This document shows positions 33,898 to 42,128 of a stretch of 64,000 nt of DNA, one piece after another. The notes beneath the pieces are model-generated. The model made no database searches, was not told the origin of the DNA, and saw only the letters and a list, made by a program, of their open reading frames with translations. A program made the position numbers and the translations under genes. The stretch's first letter is position 1. Every line of letters begins with the position of its first letter. The DNA is from Rhodobacteraceae bacterium EL129 (lineage in GTDB: Bacteria; Pseudomonadota; Alphaproteobacteria; Rhodobacterales; Rhodobacteraceae): positions 1,690,996 through 1,754,995 of the forward strand of contig ONZJ01000002.1 of assembly GCA_900313005.1 (NCBI GenBank), written 5' to 3'.

Positions 33898-34851
33898 ATG
33901 AATGATGCCCCCTCTTCTGTACCCGATATCGACGGGATGATGGATCTTGTCACTCGGTTTGACGCCGCCCGCGCCGATGATCCTGCGCTGTCTGACGCCG
34001 AAATGGACGAGGTTATTCGCTTGGTGCCCGGCAAACGAGCGATTGTCACAGGCACGTGGCAGGGTCGCGCGGTGGTCTTTCGGTTCATCCTGCGGTCGGG
34101 CGGCCAGGCGGCCACCCGGGAATGGCAGGAAATGATGCGGGTCTGGCCCTATATGCAAAGCGGTAAACTGCGCATTGCCCAACCTCTGCATCACAGCCCG
34201 GCGCACCAGGTCTCTGTTATTGAACGGATCAACGGCACTCCTTTGATGGGGCATTTCTGGAACAGTGATCCACAGGACCGCAGCAAGTGGCTGCGCCCTG
34301 CCGCCGATTGGTTGCGCACCTATACCCTGCCCACGGAAGAGACCGGACCACCCCGAGCGGGCAAATGGTTGGCACGCGCCGCAGAGATGGCCGCGACCCA
34401 ACCACACCCCAAGCTGATCCGCCGTGAAAAGAAGGTCTTGGGGCACCTGCGACGAATTGCACCGATGTTAGACCAGCCCTGGCGCCATGCCATCAGTCAC
34501 GGCGATTTTCATCCCAACAATCTGCTGCTTCACCAAGACTGCCTGACAGGCATTGACTGCGGCGGATCACAACCCAGTCCGATCTACAAAGACATGGCCC
34601 GGTTTTTGATGCATATGGGCCGGCGCGCGTTGATCCCCTCGGAGGATGCGCGGTTTGGCGTGGATGCCCAAGGGATCACGGGTTTTGCCGAGGCATTTGC
34701 GCTGTCGGATCACGAACGCGATCTGGTGCTGCCTTTCATGCTGGGCTGTGAAGCCCTGTTGCGGGTCGAACATGCGGGTATGAAACGCGGTCGCATCCGC
34801 CGTGCCGTAGCCATGACCGATGCGCTGATCGAGGATTTAGCGCAGATTTGA
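33898..34851 (+). CDS. aminoglycoside phosphotransferase family (APH-type) kinase
   Basis: The chosen start MNDAPSSVPDIDGMMDLV gives 317 residues; the open frame reaches back to 33568 but overlaps xseB antisense and is not coding. It is a protein-kinase-like fold. The Brenner loop is 'ISHGDFHPNNLLL' (catalytic Asp, about residue 203) and the metal motif is 'TGIDCGGSQPSPIYKDMARFL', where the usual D-x-D appears as ID-C-G. The N-lobe has 'VVFRFILRSG' but no clear nucleotide lysine. The substrate is a small alcohol or amine of unknown identity. It stands alone between minus-strand operons. Confidence 0.8.
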   Translation: MNDAPSSVPDIDGMMDLVTRFDAARADDPALSDAEMDEVIRLVPGKRAIVTGTWQGRAVVFRFILRSGGQAATREWQEMMRVWPYMQSGKLRIAQPLHHSPAHQVSVIERINGTPLMGHFWNSDPQDRSKWLRPAADWLRTYTLPTEETGPPRAGKWLARAAEMAATQPHPKLIRREKKVLGHLRRIAPMLDQPWRHAISHGDFHPNNLLLHQDCLTGIDCGGSQPSPIYKDMARFLMHMGRRALIPSEDARFGVDAQGITGFAEAFALSDHERDLVLPFMLGCEALLRVEHAGMKRGRIRRAVAMTDALIEDLAQI

Positions 34852-34896
34852 CCAGCGGGCCCGAACCGAGGTGCCTCCATCAAACTTGTGGGGCGC

Positions 34897-36501
34897 TTAT
34901 CGCCCCTTGAACAACCCGCCCAGGATACCGCGCACGATGCGTCGTCCGGTGGTGCCCTTGAGCTCGCGGATGACCACTTTGGTCATCGCCTCGCCAAAGC
35001 TGTCACCGCGACGCCCTTGCCGCGTGCTGCGAGATGTCGAACGGGTCACTTTCTTGCCCGAATACCGGCGTCCTGCGTTGAACTCGCGCAATTGCGGCGA
35101 TTGGCTTTCATCCGCCTCGACGCGCGCTTCTTCCTCGGCGGCTTCTTTGGCGGCGGCCTCGGCCCGGGCTTTCAAAATTTCATAGGCCGATTTGCGGTCC
35201 AGAACCTCTTCGTACTTGCCCGCCACATGCGAGGTGGCCAGCAGCGCCTTGCGCTCTGATGCGCTGATCGGCCCCAGTTTGGACGACGGAGGGCGAATAA
35301 GCGTGCGCTCCACAATTCCGGGCACGCCCTTGTCTTGCAGCATGGATGTCACGGCCTCGCCCACACCCACATCACGGATGGCGTCTGCGGTATCAAAGCG
35401 CGGATTGGGCCGATATGTTTCTGCTGCCCGGCTGAGCGCGCGCTGATCGCGTGCGGTAAAGGCGCGCAAAGCATGCTGAAACCGATTACCCAACTGGCCC
35501 AAGATATCTTCGGGCACGTCATCCGGGTTTTGCGTGATGAAATAGACCCCGACCCCTTTGGACCGGATCAGTCGCGCCACCTGTTCGACCTTGTCGACCA
35601 GGGCATCCGGCGCGTCATCAAAGAGCAGATGCGCCTCGTCAAAGAAAAAGACCAGCTTGGGTTTGTCGGGGTCGCCCACTTCGGGCAACGTCTCAAACAA
35701 CTCGCTCAGCAGCCACAATAGGAAAGTGGCATAGAGCCGAGGACTGCCCATCAACTTGTCAGCCGCCAGTATATTGATCTGCCCGCGACCTTCGGGCGTC
35801 ACGTGCATCAGGTCACCCAGCTCAAGCGCAGGTTCGCCAAAGAGCTTGGTGCCACCCTGATTTTCCAACACCAGCAACTGTCGTTGAATGGCCCCCACCG
35901 ATTGGGCCGAGACATTTCCGTAGCGAAGCCCCAGCTCCTTATTGTTCTGTCCCACCCAGACCAGCAAAGCCTGCAAATCCTTGAGGTCGAGCAGAGGCAT
36001 GCCTTCTTCGTCGGCCACACGGAACGCAATGTTCAGAACACCTTCCTGGGCATCCGACAGGCTCATCAGGCGTGACAGCAACAAAGGACCCATTTCAGCG
36101 ACGGTGGTGCGCACCGGGTGGCCCTGTTCGCCCAACAAGTCCCAGAAGGTTACTGGAAAGGCATCATAGCGGTAGTCGTCAAATCCGATTGTGTCGGCCC
36201 GCTTCATAAAGGCGTCGTGCAGCTTGAAATTTTCAGAGCCAGCTGCGGCCAGACCGGACAGATCTCCCTTCACATCGGACAAAAACACCGGCACGCCTGC
36301 GTCCGAAAACCCTTCGGCCAGAATTTGAAGCGTCACCGTTTTACCCGTACCCGTCGCACCGGCAATCAATCCATGACGGTTGGCATATTTCAGGCTCAAC
36401 CCTTGTCCCATTGCATATTCCGGCCCGCCGCCACCAATAAAAATACCGTTTTCCAAAGACTTGCCCCATTGCCATAGTTTTTCCTCGCTCTGAACATACA
36501 A
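34897..36501 (-). CDS. DUF853 family HerA-like ATPase
   Basis: A 534-residue ATPase. Walker A is 'GATGTGKTVTLQILAEGF' (about 48-65), Walker B 'LVFFFDEAHLLFDDAPDAL' (about 280), with the arginine-rich 'QLGNRFQHALRAFTARDQRALSRAAETY' later. A charged C-terminal tail with Ala/Glu coiled coil ('ILKARAEAAAKEAAEEEARVEADE') is followed by a basic Ser/Arg end. DUF853 proteins are related to HerA DNA translocases, and their cellular role is unproven. The start is uncertain: the usual family opening is at residue 18 onward (ENGIFIGGGGPEYA). The gene stands alone. Confidence 0.88.
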   Translation of the reverse strand: MYVQSEEKLWQWGKSLENGIFIGGGGPEYAMGQGLSLKYANRHGLIAGATGTGKTVTLQILAEGFSDAGVPVFLSDVKGDLSGLAAAGSENFKLHDAFMKRADTIGFDDYRYDAFPVTFWDLLGEQGHPVRTTVAEMGPLLLSRLMSLSDAQEGVLNIAFRVADEEGMPLLDLKDLQALLVWVGQNNKELGLRYGNVSAQSVGAIQRQLLVLENQGGTKLFGEPALELGDLMHVTPEGRGQINILAADKLMGSPRLYATFLLWLLSELFETLPEVGDPDKPKLVFFFDEAHLLFDDAPDALVDKVEQVARLIRSKGVGVYFITQNPDDVPEDILGQLGNRFQHALRAFTARDQRALSRAAETYRPNPRFDTADAIRDVGVGEAVTSMLQDKGVPGIVERTLIRPPSSKLGPISASERKALLATSHVAGKYEEVLDRKSAYEILKARAEAAAKEAAEEEARVEADESQSPQLREFNAGRRYSGKKVTRSTSRSTRQGRRGDSFGEAMTKVVIRELKGTTGRRIVRGILGGLFKGR

Positions 36502-36583
36502 ACTTAAGAATTACGCGCCACACTGAAATTGACTTTGGCGCGCGTGTCCTCATGCGCCAAAGTGACTTCCTCCCTGTCAGACT

Positions 36584-36613
36584 GGCCGCGCCTCCGGGTG
36601 CGGCCCTTTTTTT
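36584..36613 (+). terminator. plus-strand Rho-independent terminator with no gene in front
   Basis: GGCCGC-N10-GCGGCC followed by C and T7. The nearest plus-strand gene upstream ends 1.7 kb away with a minus-strand gene between. It must therefore close either a short unannotated RNA or antisense transcription into DUF853. Confidence 0.7.
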
Positions 36614-36698
36614 GATCAATGATTCAAAGGCTTACTTTTCACAATTATTTCTCAGATTGGCTGTTGACGCCCTGCGCGTTCTGTCCTAGCGTCCGTTT

Positions 36699-36769
36699 CA
36701 TAAGAATAGGCCGGTCAGTCCGGCAGGGAGATACTAATGAAAGAGGCCTTCTGGCCTCTTTTGCTTTTT
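36699..36769 (+). ncRNA. possible small RNA of about 70 bases
   Basis: A promoter-like pair TTGACG (36664-36669) and TAGCGT (36687-36692), 17 bases apart, precedes a hairpin GCCGG-TCAGT-CCGGC (36710-36724). After a purine-rich AGGGAG come a terminator stem AAAGAGGCC/GGCCTCTTT (36740-36761) and a T-rich tail. The layout is that of a Hfq-type sRNA. An attenuator in the ialB leader is the alternative. Confidence 0.35.
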
Positions 36770-36827
36770 CTGGGCTTCCGAAGTTTACTCGGGCCTGCTC
36801 CCTCGCCGCCTGAAGCGGATTTCCGCC

Positions 36828-36856
36828 TTGAACCCGGCCCTGACCTGCGGTTATCT
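36828..36856 (+). promoter_or_regulatory. probable ialB promoter and 5' stem-loop
   Basis: TTGAAC (36828-36833) and TTATCT (36851-36856) have a 17-base spacer. Transcription would start near 36863, just before a stem-loop GGCGCT/AGCGCC (36871-36889) followed by T4. The stem-loop would sit at the very 5' end of the ialB message and may stabilise or attenuate it. Confidence 0.5.
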
Positions 36857-36922
36857 CCTGACTCTATTATGGCGCTGTGATAAAGCGCCTTTTGTCAGAT
36901 AAGAAACATGAATAGGGAACAC

Positions 36923-37594
36923 ATGCCCAAGCTTCTTTACACCTTGCCTTTCATCGCAGCCCTCGGTCTGGCCGGTGCTGCCTACGCGCAAGATGATACC
37001 ACAACCACAACCGAAGAGACTGCGGCTGAGGCCACTGAAACGGAGACCACAGGCGCTGAGACCGGTGAGGCCATGGCCGAAGAAGGATCTTCGGATCCAG
37101 CTACAGATCTTGATATGGGGCAAGAAGTGGTCGAGGCCGAAGAGGACCCAACCTACATCAAGGAAACTTATGGCGACTGGGAGTTGAAGTGTTTCCGCTC
37201 TGAAGCGGAAGAAGACCCTTGCCAGATGTTCCAACTGTTGCGCGAAGACGCGGGCAACCCGATTGCCGAGTTCTCGATCTTCCGCCTGCCCTCCGGATCT
37301 CAGGCCGTCGCGGGCGCGACGATCGTAGTTCCATTGGGCACCTTGTTGTCCGAGCAGATGAAGATTTCAGTCGATGGTGGAAAAGCCAAGGGCTACTCCT
37401 ACAGCTTCTGTAGCCTGGTGGGCTGCTACGTGCGGCTCGGCCTGACCCAATCAGACCTGGAAACGTTCAAACGCGGCAATGGCGCCAACATCACGATTGT
37501 TCCAGCACAGGCCCCCGATCAAAAAGTGACGATCAAAGCGTCGCTTACGGGTTTCACCGCCGCATTTGAGAATACATCGGTTTTACAAAACTAA
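36923..37594 (+). CDS. invasion-associated locus B (IalB) family protein
   Basis: The start MPKLLYTLPFIAALGLAGAAYA was chosen because GGGA lies 5 bases upstream; an ATG 5 codons earlier has none. A signal peptide is followed by a 60-residue Thr/Glu-rich acidic linker. The IalB domain comes next: 'ETYGDWELKCFRSEAEEDPCQMFQLL', 'FSIFRLPSG', 'PLGTLLSEQMKISVD' and 'FCSLVGCYVRLGLT', with paired cysteines. IalB was named in Bartonella but is widespread as a periplasmic or outer-surface protein in alphaproteobacteria; no invasion role is implied. A terminator follows. Confidence 0.9.
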   Translation: MPKLLYTLPFIAALGLAGAAYAQDDTTTTTEETAAEATETETTGAETGEAMAEEGSSDPATDLDMGQEVVEAEEDPTYIKETYGDWELKCFRSEAEEDPCQMFQLLREDAGNPIAEFSIFRLPSGSQAVAGATIVVPLGTLLSEQMKISVDGGKAKGYSYSFCSLVGCYVRLGLTQSDLETFKRGNGANITIVPAQAPDQKVTIKASLTGFTAAFENTSVLQN

Positions 37595-37620
37595 AGCCGC
37601 TGTCAAACGAGTAAAATGTG

Positions 37621-37648
37621 AAACGCCGCCTCGTGAGGGCGGCGTTTT
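37621..37648 (+). terminator. Rho-independent terminator after ialB
   Basis: AAACGCCGCC and GGCGGCGTTT form a 10-bp stem with a 7-base loop, followed by T. The left side is A-rich, so it may also serve the minus-strand dehydrogenase gene ending at 37672. Confidence 0.88.
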
Positions 37649-37671
37649 CATGTGTAGCCCTTCACCAAAGG

Positions 37672-38796
37672 CTACGGCAACAGAACTTCTCGGACGGTGA
37701 CGGCATCATCCAGCCTGTCCATCGCTTCGTTCAACTCATCAAACCCAATTGTGCGTGACAGCAGTTTGTCTATTGGCAGCTGGCCTTGCTTGAACATGGC
37801 CAGATAACGCGGGATGTCGCGTTTGGGGATGCAGCTGCCCATGTAAGAGCCCTTGAGGGTGCGTTCTTGTGCTGCGATGCTGAGGTGAGACAGGGTGATC
37901 TGGGCGTCAGGTCCGGGCATACCCGCCGTCACGGTTGTGCCACCGCGCCGCGTCACATCATAAGCTGTCTGCAATGCGCGGGGACTGCCCGCGGTTTCTA
38001 CGGCCACATTCACGCCGCCAGAGGTGTGCTCCAAAACCTGCGTGATGCAATCGGGCGCGGAAGCGTTGATCGCATGATGCGCACCCAACTCCTTGGCCAA
38101 TTGCAGTTTTTCCTCGCTGAGATCCAAGGCAATGACCATGCCAGCACCCGACGCAACCGCCGCCAGCACAGCGCTGAGCCCCACACCGCCCAATCCCACG
38201 ACAGCAACCGATTCCCCGGCTTTCACCCCGGAAGTGTTGACCACGGCACCCACCCCAGTCACCACACCGCAGCCGAAGAGGGCCGCGTGTTCAAAGGCTA
38301 TGTCCTTATCGATCTTCACCAACGCCTCGGCGGGTAGCACGGTGAATTCGGCAAATCCTGCGATCCCCGAATGATGGTGCAAGCGCGCGCCGTCCTTGTG
38401 CAGTCGGGTTGTACCGTCACGCAGCAGGGCTGCGGCATTTGATGCTGTGGCCGGTTCGCACAAAGCAGGCCGACCCACATGGCACATCTCGCAATGGCCG
38501 CAGCTGGCAACGAAAGAAGGCACGACATGATCCCCGACCTGCAAAGTGTGCACTCCTTCGCCTAGCTCAACGACGATCCCCGCAGCCTCGTGACCGATCA
38601 CGATGGGCATCGGCTTACCGCGTTCGCCATTGATGGCCACCAAGTCGGAATGACACAGCCCGACCGCTTTGACCTGCACCAGAACCTCGCCGGGCTTGGG
38701 GGGATCCAGATCGACCTCCTCAATGCTCAACGGTTGGCTTTGCGCATAGGGGCGAGGAAGGTCGGATCGCCGAAGAACAGCAGCTTTGATTTTCAT
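37672..38796 (-). CDS. zinc-dependent alcohol dehydrogenase (class III-like)
   Basis: A 374-residue medium-chain dehydrogenase. Catalytic zinc: 'GLCHSDLVAING' (Cys, about 48) and 'GHEAAG' (about 69). Structural zinc: 'CGHCEMCHVGRPALC' (about 99-113), all four Cys present. Cofactor: 'VAVVGLGGVGLSAVLAA' (about 200) followed by 'IALDLSEEKL', Asp favouring NAD+. 'SYMGSCIPKRDIPRYL' is typical of the class III and aryl-alcohol type. It is the last gene of the TRAP transporter - aminotransferase operon. It probably oxidises or reduces the aldehyde/alcohol linked to the aminotransferase product. Confidence 0.9.
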   Translation of the reverse strand: MKIKAAVLRRSDLPRPYAQSQPLSIEEVDLDPPKPGEVLVQVKAVGLCHSDLVAINGERGKPMPIVIGHEAAGIVVELGEGVHTLQVGDHVVPSFVASCGHCEMCHVGRPALCEPATASNAAALLRDGTTRLHKDGARLHHHSGIAGFAEFTVLPAEALVKIDKDIAFEHAALFGCGVVTGVGAVVNTSGVKAGESVAVVGLGGVGLSAVLAAVASGAGMVIALDLSEEKLQLAKELGAHHAINASAPDCITQVLEHTSGGVNVAVETAGSPRALQTAYDVTRRGGTTVTAGMPGPDAQITLSHLSIAAQERTLKGSYMGSCIPKRDIPRYLAMFKQGQLPIDKLLSRTIGFDELNEAMDRLDDAVTVREVLLP

Positions 38797-38828
38797 GTCA
38801 GGTCACCTCCTTCAGATGGGATCGCAGG

Positions 38829-40115
38829 TCACGCCACCGCCTCGTCCAAGGCAGTTTCGAGGATATCGAGGCCTTCATCGACAGTTGAATAGGCAGCAGT
38901 CAGCGGCACCAGCAGCCGGATGACATTGCGTGCGGGTCCGGCCGTCACAAGGATCAGCCCTTTCTTAAGAGCGGTCGCGGCCACCTTGGCGGTCAGATCT
39001 CCATCAGGCTCGCGGCTGTCGCGGTCTTTGACGATCTCGATGGCATTCATGCACCCCAAAGCGCGCACATCCCCGATGCAGGACAACGTGTTGCGCTGCG
39101 CCATTTTGCGCAGGCGGGTGTCGATATGGCCTCCTAACTCCAGCCCTTTTTGCAGCAGGCCTTCGCTGTCAAATTCATCCAGCACAGCCAAGGCCGCAGC
39201 GCAGGCCAGTGGGTTACCTCCGAAGGTACCGCCCAGACCGCCGGGGGGCACCGCGTCGATCATATCGGCGCGGCCCACGATTCCCGAAATGGGCAGGCCC
39301 CCTCCGATGCTTTTGCCGATGCAGGTCATGTCCGCGGCAATACCGTAATGCTCCATTGCAAAGAGCTTGCCTGTTCGCCCCATACCCGTCTGGATTTCAT
39401 CGGCGACCATTGCGATACCGTGTTCATCACAAAGCGCACGGATGTAGGCCACGAACTCGGACGTGGCGATGTTGTAACCACCCTCACCTTGCACGGGTTC
39501 ATAGAACATGGCGGCAATCTGATCCGGGGGGCAATCGCTGCGAAAGAGTGTTTCGAATGCGCGTTTCGTGTCGTCCAGCGTGATGCCGTGATACGCGTCC
39601 GGGAAGGGCATGCGGTAGATCTCAGTCGGAAACGGCCGGAAGCCCTGTTTAAACGGCACCATGCGCGCACTCAGCCCCATGCCCATGTAAGACCGCCCGT
39701 GGTATCCGTTTGTGAAGGTGATCAGCGCAGGTCGCCCGGTGGCGTAACGCGCAATCTTGATTGCATTTTCAACAGCCTCGCCCCCGGCCGAGAAGAACAG
39801 CGACTTTTTGTCAAAGTCACCGGGACACAGCGCGTTCAGGCGCTCTGCCAAACGGATGTAGCTTTCGTAGGGCGTGACCTGAAAGCACGTGTGCGTCAGG
39901 CTATCCAGCTGGTCCTTGATGGCCGCGACCACCCGTGTGTTCCGGTGGCCCACGTTCTGGCATCCGATGCCACCGCAAAAGTCAATGTAGCGATTGCCTT
40001 CCACATCCCAAACCTCGGCGTTCTCGGCCCGCTCGGCCACGAAGGTTGAGGAATAGGCGATGGCCCGTGCGACCGCATTGTCGCGCCTGGTTTCAAAGTC
40101 CTGATTGGTCGTCAT
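38829..40115 (-). CDS. class III aminotransferase, 4-aminobutyrate aminotransferase-like
   Basis: A 428-residue PLP enzyme. Fold-type I class III motifs: 'IDFCGGIGCQNVGH', 'FFSAGGEAVENAIKIAR', 'GYHGRSYMG', 'EPVQGEGGYNIAT', 'DEIQTGMGRTGKLFAMEHYGI' and the PLP lysine in 'CIGKSIGGGLP'. Overall it matches GabT (GABA to succinate semialdehyde). The class also takes other omega-amino acids, taurine or diamines, and the neighbours (TRAP transporter, alcohol dehydrogenase) do not prove GABA. I therefore give no symbol. Its start lies 29 bases after the dctM stop. Confidence 0.9.
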   Translation of the reverse strand: MTTNQDFETRRDNAVARAIAYSSTFVAERAENAEVWDVEGNRYIDFCGGIGCQNVGHRNTRVVAAIKDQLDSLTHTCFQVTPYESYIRLAERLNALCPGDFDKKSLFFSAGGEAVENAIKIARYATGRPALITFTNGYHGRSYMGMGLSARMVPFKQGFRPFPTEIYRMPFPDAYHGITLDDTKRAFETLFRSDCPPDQIAAMFYEPVQGEGGYNIATSEFVAYIRALCDEHGIAMVADEIQTGMGRTGKLFAMEHYGIAADMTCIGKSIGGGLPISGIVGRADMIDAVPPGGLGGTFGGNPLACAAALAVLDEFDSEGLLQKGLELGGHIDTRLRKMAQRNTLSCIGDVRALGCMNAIEIVKDRDSREPDGDLTAKVAATALKKGLILVTAGPARNVIRLLVPLTAAYSTVDEGLDILETALDEAVA

Positions 40116-40143
40116 AGTTTGCCTCTTGATACATGGGCCAGCG

Positions 40144-41502
40144 TCACAAACGCGTCAGCCACAAAACGATGTCCGGAAAAATCACAAGTGCCGCTAGACA
40201 GATCAGCTGCAGCACCACGAAGGGCACGGAAGACCGGTAGATGATCTTGATTGTCACCCCCTCTGGCGCCACGCCGCGCAGGTAAAACAGCGAATAGCCA
40301 AAGGGTGGCGTAATGAATGAGGTCTGCATATTCACTGCAGCCAGCACAGCGAACCAGATCAGCATTTCGGGCCGTGTCGCCTCGAACCCGAAGTCGAGCG
40401 AGGTCACAATAGGCGCAAACAGTGGCAGTACAATAAAGCTGATCTCAATCCACTCCAGGAAAAAGCCCATGACGAAGATCAACCCCATCATCAGCAGCAG
40501 AAGACCGTAGGGGCCAAAACCTGTGCCGATAAACAGCTCTTCGATCATGTCGTCGCCGCCCAGGCGTTTGAACACCGCGCTAAAACACGCTGCCCCGATC
40601 ATCACGAAGATCACCATGGCAGTGGTTTTCGATGTGTCCTGCACCACCTCACGCATGACGCCCATATTCAGCTTGCGCGCCATTAGAGCCAGTAGCAATG
40701 CCCCGCCTGCCCCGATGCCTGCGGCTTCGGTCGGGGTGGCCAGACCGATCATGATCGACCCCAGCACGGCAGCGATCAAAAAGAGCGGCCCGACAAGATT
40801 GGTCAAAAGCTCCACAAAAAGGTTGCCATGATTGCGAGCGAGCTTGGCAATCTCGCTTTGATCCGGCACCGGCGCGCGGTGTGGGGCGAAAATACCGACG
40901 CCAAGGATGTAAAGGATATAGACCGACCCCAGCATCAGACCGGGCACAAAGGCCCCCTTGAACAGCCCTCCGATTGAGACCTGCAAAATCGCGCCCATGA
41001 ACACCAGCATGATGCTGGGTGGGATCAGGATGCCTAGCGTCCCGCAGGCCGCTGTGACCCCTGTGGCAAATTGCGGGTCGTACCCCTGGCGGATCATCAC
41101 AGGCAACGCAATGACCCCCAGCAGCATGACCGACGCGCCGACGATCCCGGTGCTTGCGGCCATGATAATGCCCAACAATGCCACCGACAACGCCAACCCG
41201 CCGGGCAGCCGCCCGCACAGGCGCTCAAGCGTCAGGAGAAGCCGCTCGGCCAGACCGGATTTGTCCAGCATCAGTCCCATGAAGATAAACAAAGGTGCCG
41301 CCAGCAGCAGCCAGTTGGACAGGGTGCCGGCGTAGATTTTAGAGACCACTGTGCCCATGAATTTGATCGGGATGCCCGTCATCAGGGCAAAGACGATGCC
41401 CAATCCGCACAACAGGAAGGCCACCGGATATCCCGTGAAGACACCCACGATAAGCGCAAGGATCATGGCAATCGCCCAGCTATATTCGACGATGAAATCC
41501 AT
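40144..41502 (-). CDS. TRAP transporter large permease (DctM)
   Basis: A 452-residue membrane protein with about 12 segments. It has DctM landmarks such as 'LLAAPLFIFMGLMLDKSGLAERLL', 'GIVGASVMLLGVIALPVMIRQGYD', 'AACGTLGILIPPSIMLVFMG' and 'TPTEAAGIGAGGALLLAL'. It drives sodium-coupled uptake of an acid delivered by the binding protein. It starts 6 bases after the small permease gene and is followed by the aminotransferase. Complete. Confidence 0.94.
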   Translation of the reverse strand: MDFIVEYSWAIAMILALIVGVFTGYPVAFLLCGLGIVFALMTGIPIKFMGTVVSKIYAGTLSNWLLLAAPLFIFMGLMLDKSGLAERLLLTLERLCGRLPGGLALSVALLGIIMAASTGIVGASVMLLGVIALPVMIRQGYDPQFATGVTAACGTLGILIPPSIMLVFMGAILQVSIGGLFKGAFVPGLMLGSVYILYILGVGIFAPHRAPVPDQSEIAKLARNHGNLFVELLTNLVGPLFLIAAVLGSIMIGLATPTEAAGIGAGGALLLALMARKLNMGVMREVVQDTSKTTAMVIFVMIGAACFSAVFKRLGGDDMIEELFIGTGFGPYGLLLLMMGLIFVMGFFLEWIEISFIVLPLFAPIVTSLDFGFEATRPEMLIWFAVLAAVNMQTSFITPPFGYSLFYLRGVAPEGVTIKIIYRSSVPFVVLQLICLAALVIFPDIVLWLTRL

Positions 41503-41508
41503 GCTCTG

Positions 41509-42096
41509 CTAGGTGCTTTCGTCGGTCGGAGAATAGGTGCTGGGGGCCAGATCATCGTCCAGCAGACGCCGGATCACACGCGCCAAAAGGACCAAGAACA
41601 AAATGGCAAACCCTATGGGAATGGTGGATTTGATCAGAAATCTGTCCAGCAAACCGCCATAGTCGGACCCTTCGGCTGAATTATACGACCGCATCATGAA
41701 GCCGATCGACAACCAGCACATGATGGCTGCGAAAGGCATCATCAAAAACACATCCCCCAGCGTGTCGATCCATTTCTTTTTCGTGTCTGACAGCCCTCCA
41801 TAGATCAGATCAGAGCGCACATGTTTGTCGTCCATATATGCGTAAGTCCCACCGATCATGACCATGATCGCAAAGAAGTGCCATTCGAGATCGATCACAT
41901 CATTCACAGTCAGGTTGTCACCAAAGAGGGGGATATCCGTCCCCCACTCCAGCATGATGTTGGCCCGCAGCGCACTTGCTACAACGGCCACGAGGACAGA
42001 GGCCAGAACCCCCAGAGCCAGCCAGCTGGTCAGCTCACCCAATCGACGCGCGATGCGCTCGATCAATCGGGCAATGCTCACCAACAGCTGTTTCAT
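41509..42096 (-). CDS. TRAP transporter small permease (DctQ)
   Basis: A 195-residue protein with four predicted membrane segments. It has the DctQ-type 'DLEWHFFAIMVMIGGTYAYMDDKHVRSDLIYGGLSDTKKKWIDTLGDVFLMMPFA' region (about 70-122, described by its ends). It stabilises the large permease. It lies 32 bases downstream of the binding-protein gene and 6 before dctM. The long periplasmic loop and 195-residue length fit the subgroup that carries mono- or 2-oxo-acids. Confidence 0.9.
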   Translation of the reverse strand: MKQLLVSIARLIERIARRLGELTSWLALGVLASVLVAVVASALRANIMLEWGTDIPLFGDNLTVNDVIDLEWHFFAIMVMIGGTYAYMDDKHVRSDLIYGGLSDTKKKWIDTLGDVFLMMPFAAIMCWLSIGFMMRSYNSAEGSDYGGLLDRFLIKSTIPIGFAILFLVLLARVIRRLLDDDLAPSTYSPTDEST

Positions 42097-42128
42097 GGTC
42101 TGGCCTCCGTCACGTGTTTAGGTGTGTC

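Larger units (their letters stand above)
36502..36827. other. hairpin-rich region upstream of ialB, no firm gene
   Basis: No supported protein gene. It holds a perfect 10-bp inverted repeat ACTTTGGCGC/GCGCCAAAGT (36532-36563), a plus-strand terminator (36584-36613) and a possible small RNA (36699-36769). A 47-codon frame (36737-36880, AGGGAG upstream) runs through the terminator-like stem and could be a leader peptide, but its codon use is not convincing. Confidence 0.45.

Noticed and set aside
36737..36880. 47-codon frame upstream of ialB as a real protein gene
   Set aside because: It has AGGGAG before the ATG, but its codons run through a terminator stem and a promoter-like pair; kept only as a possible leader peptide in the ialB finding.
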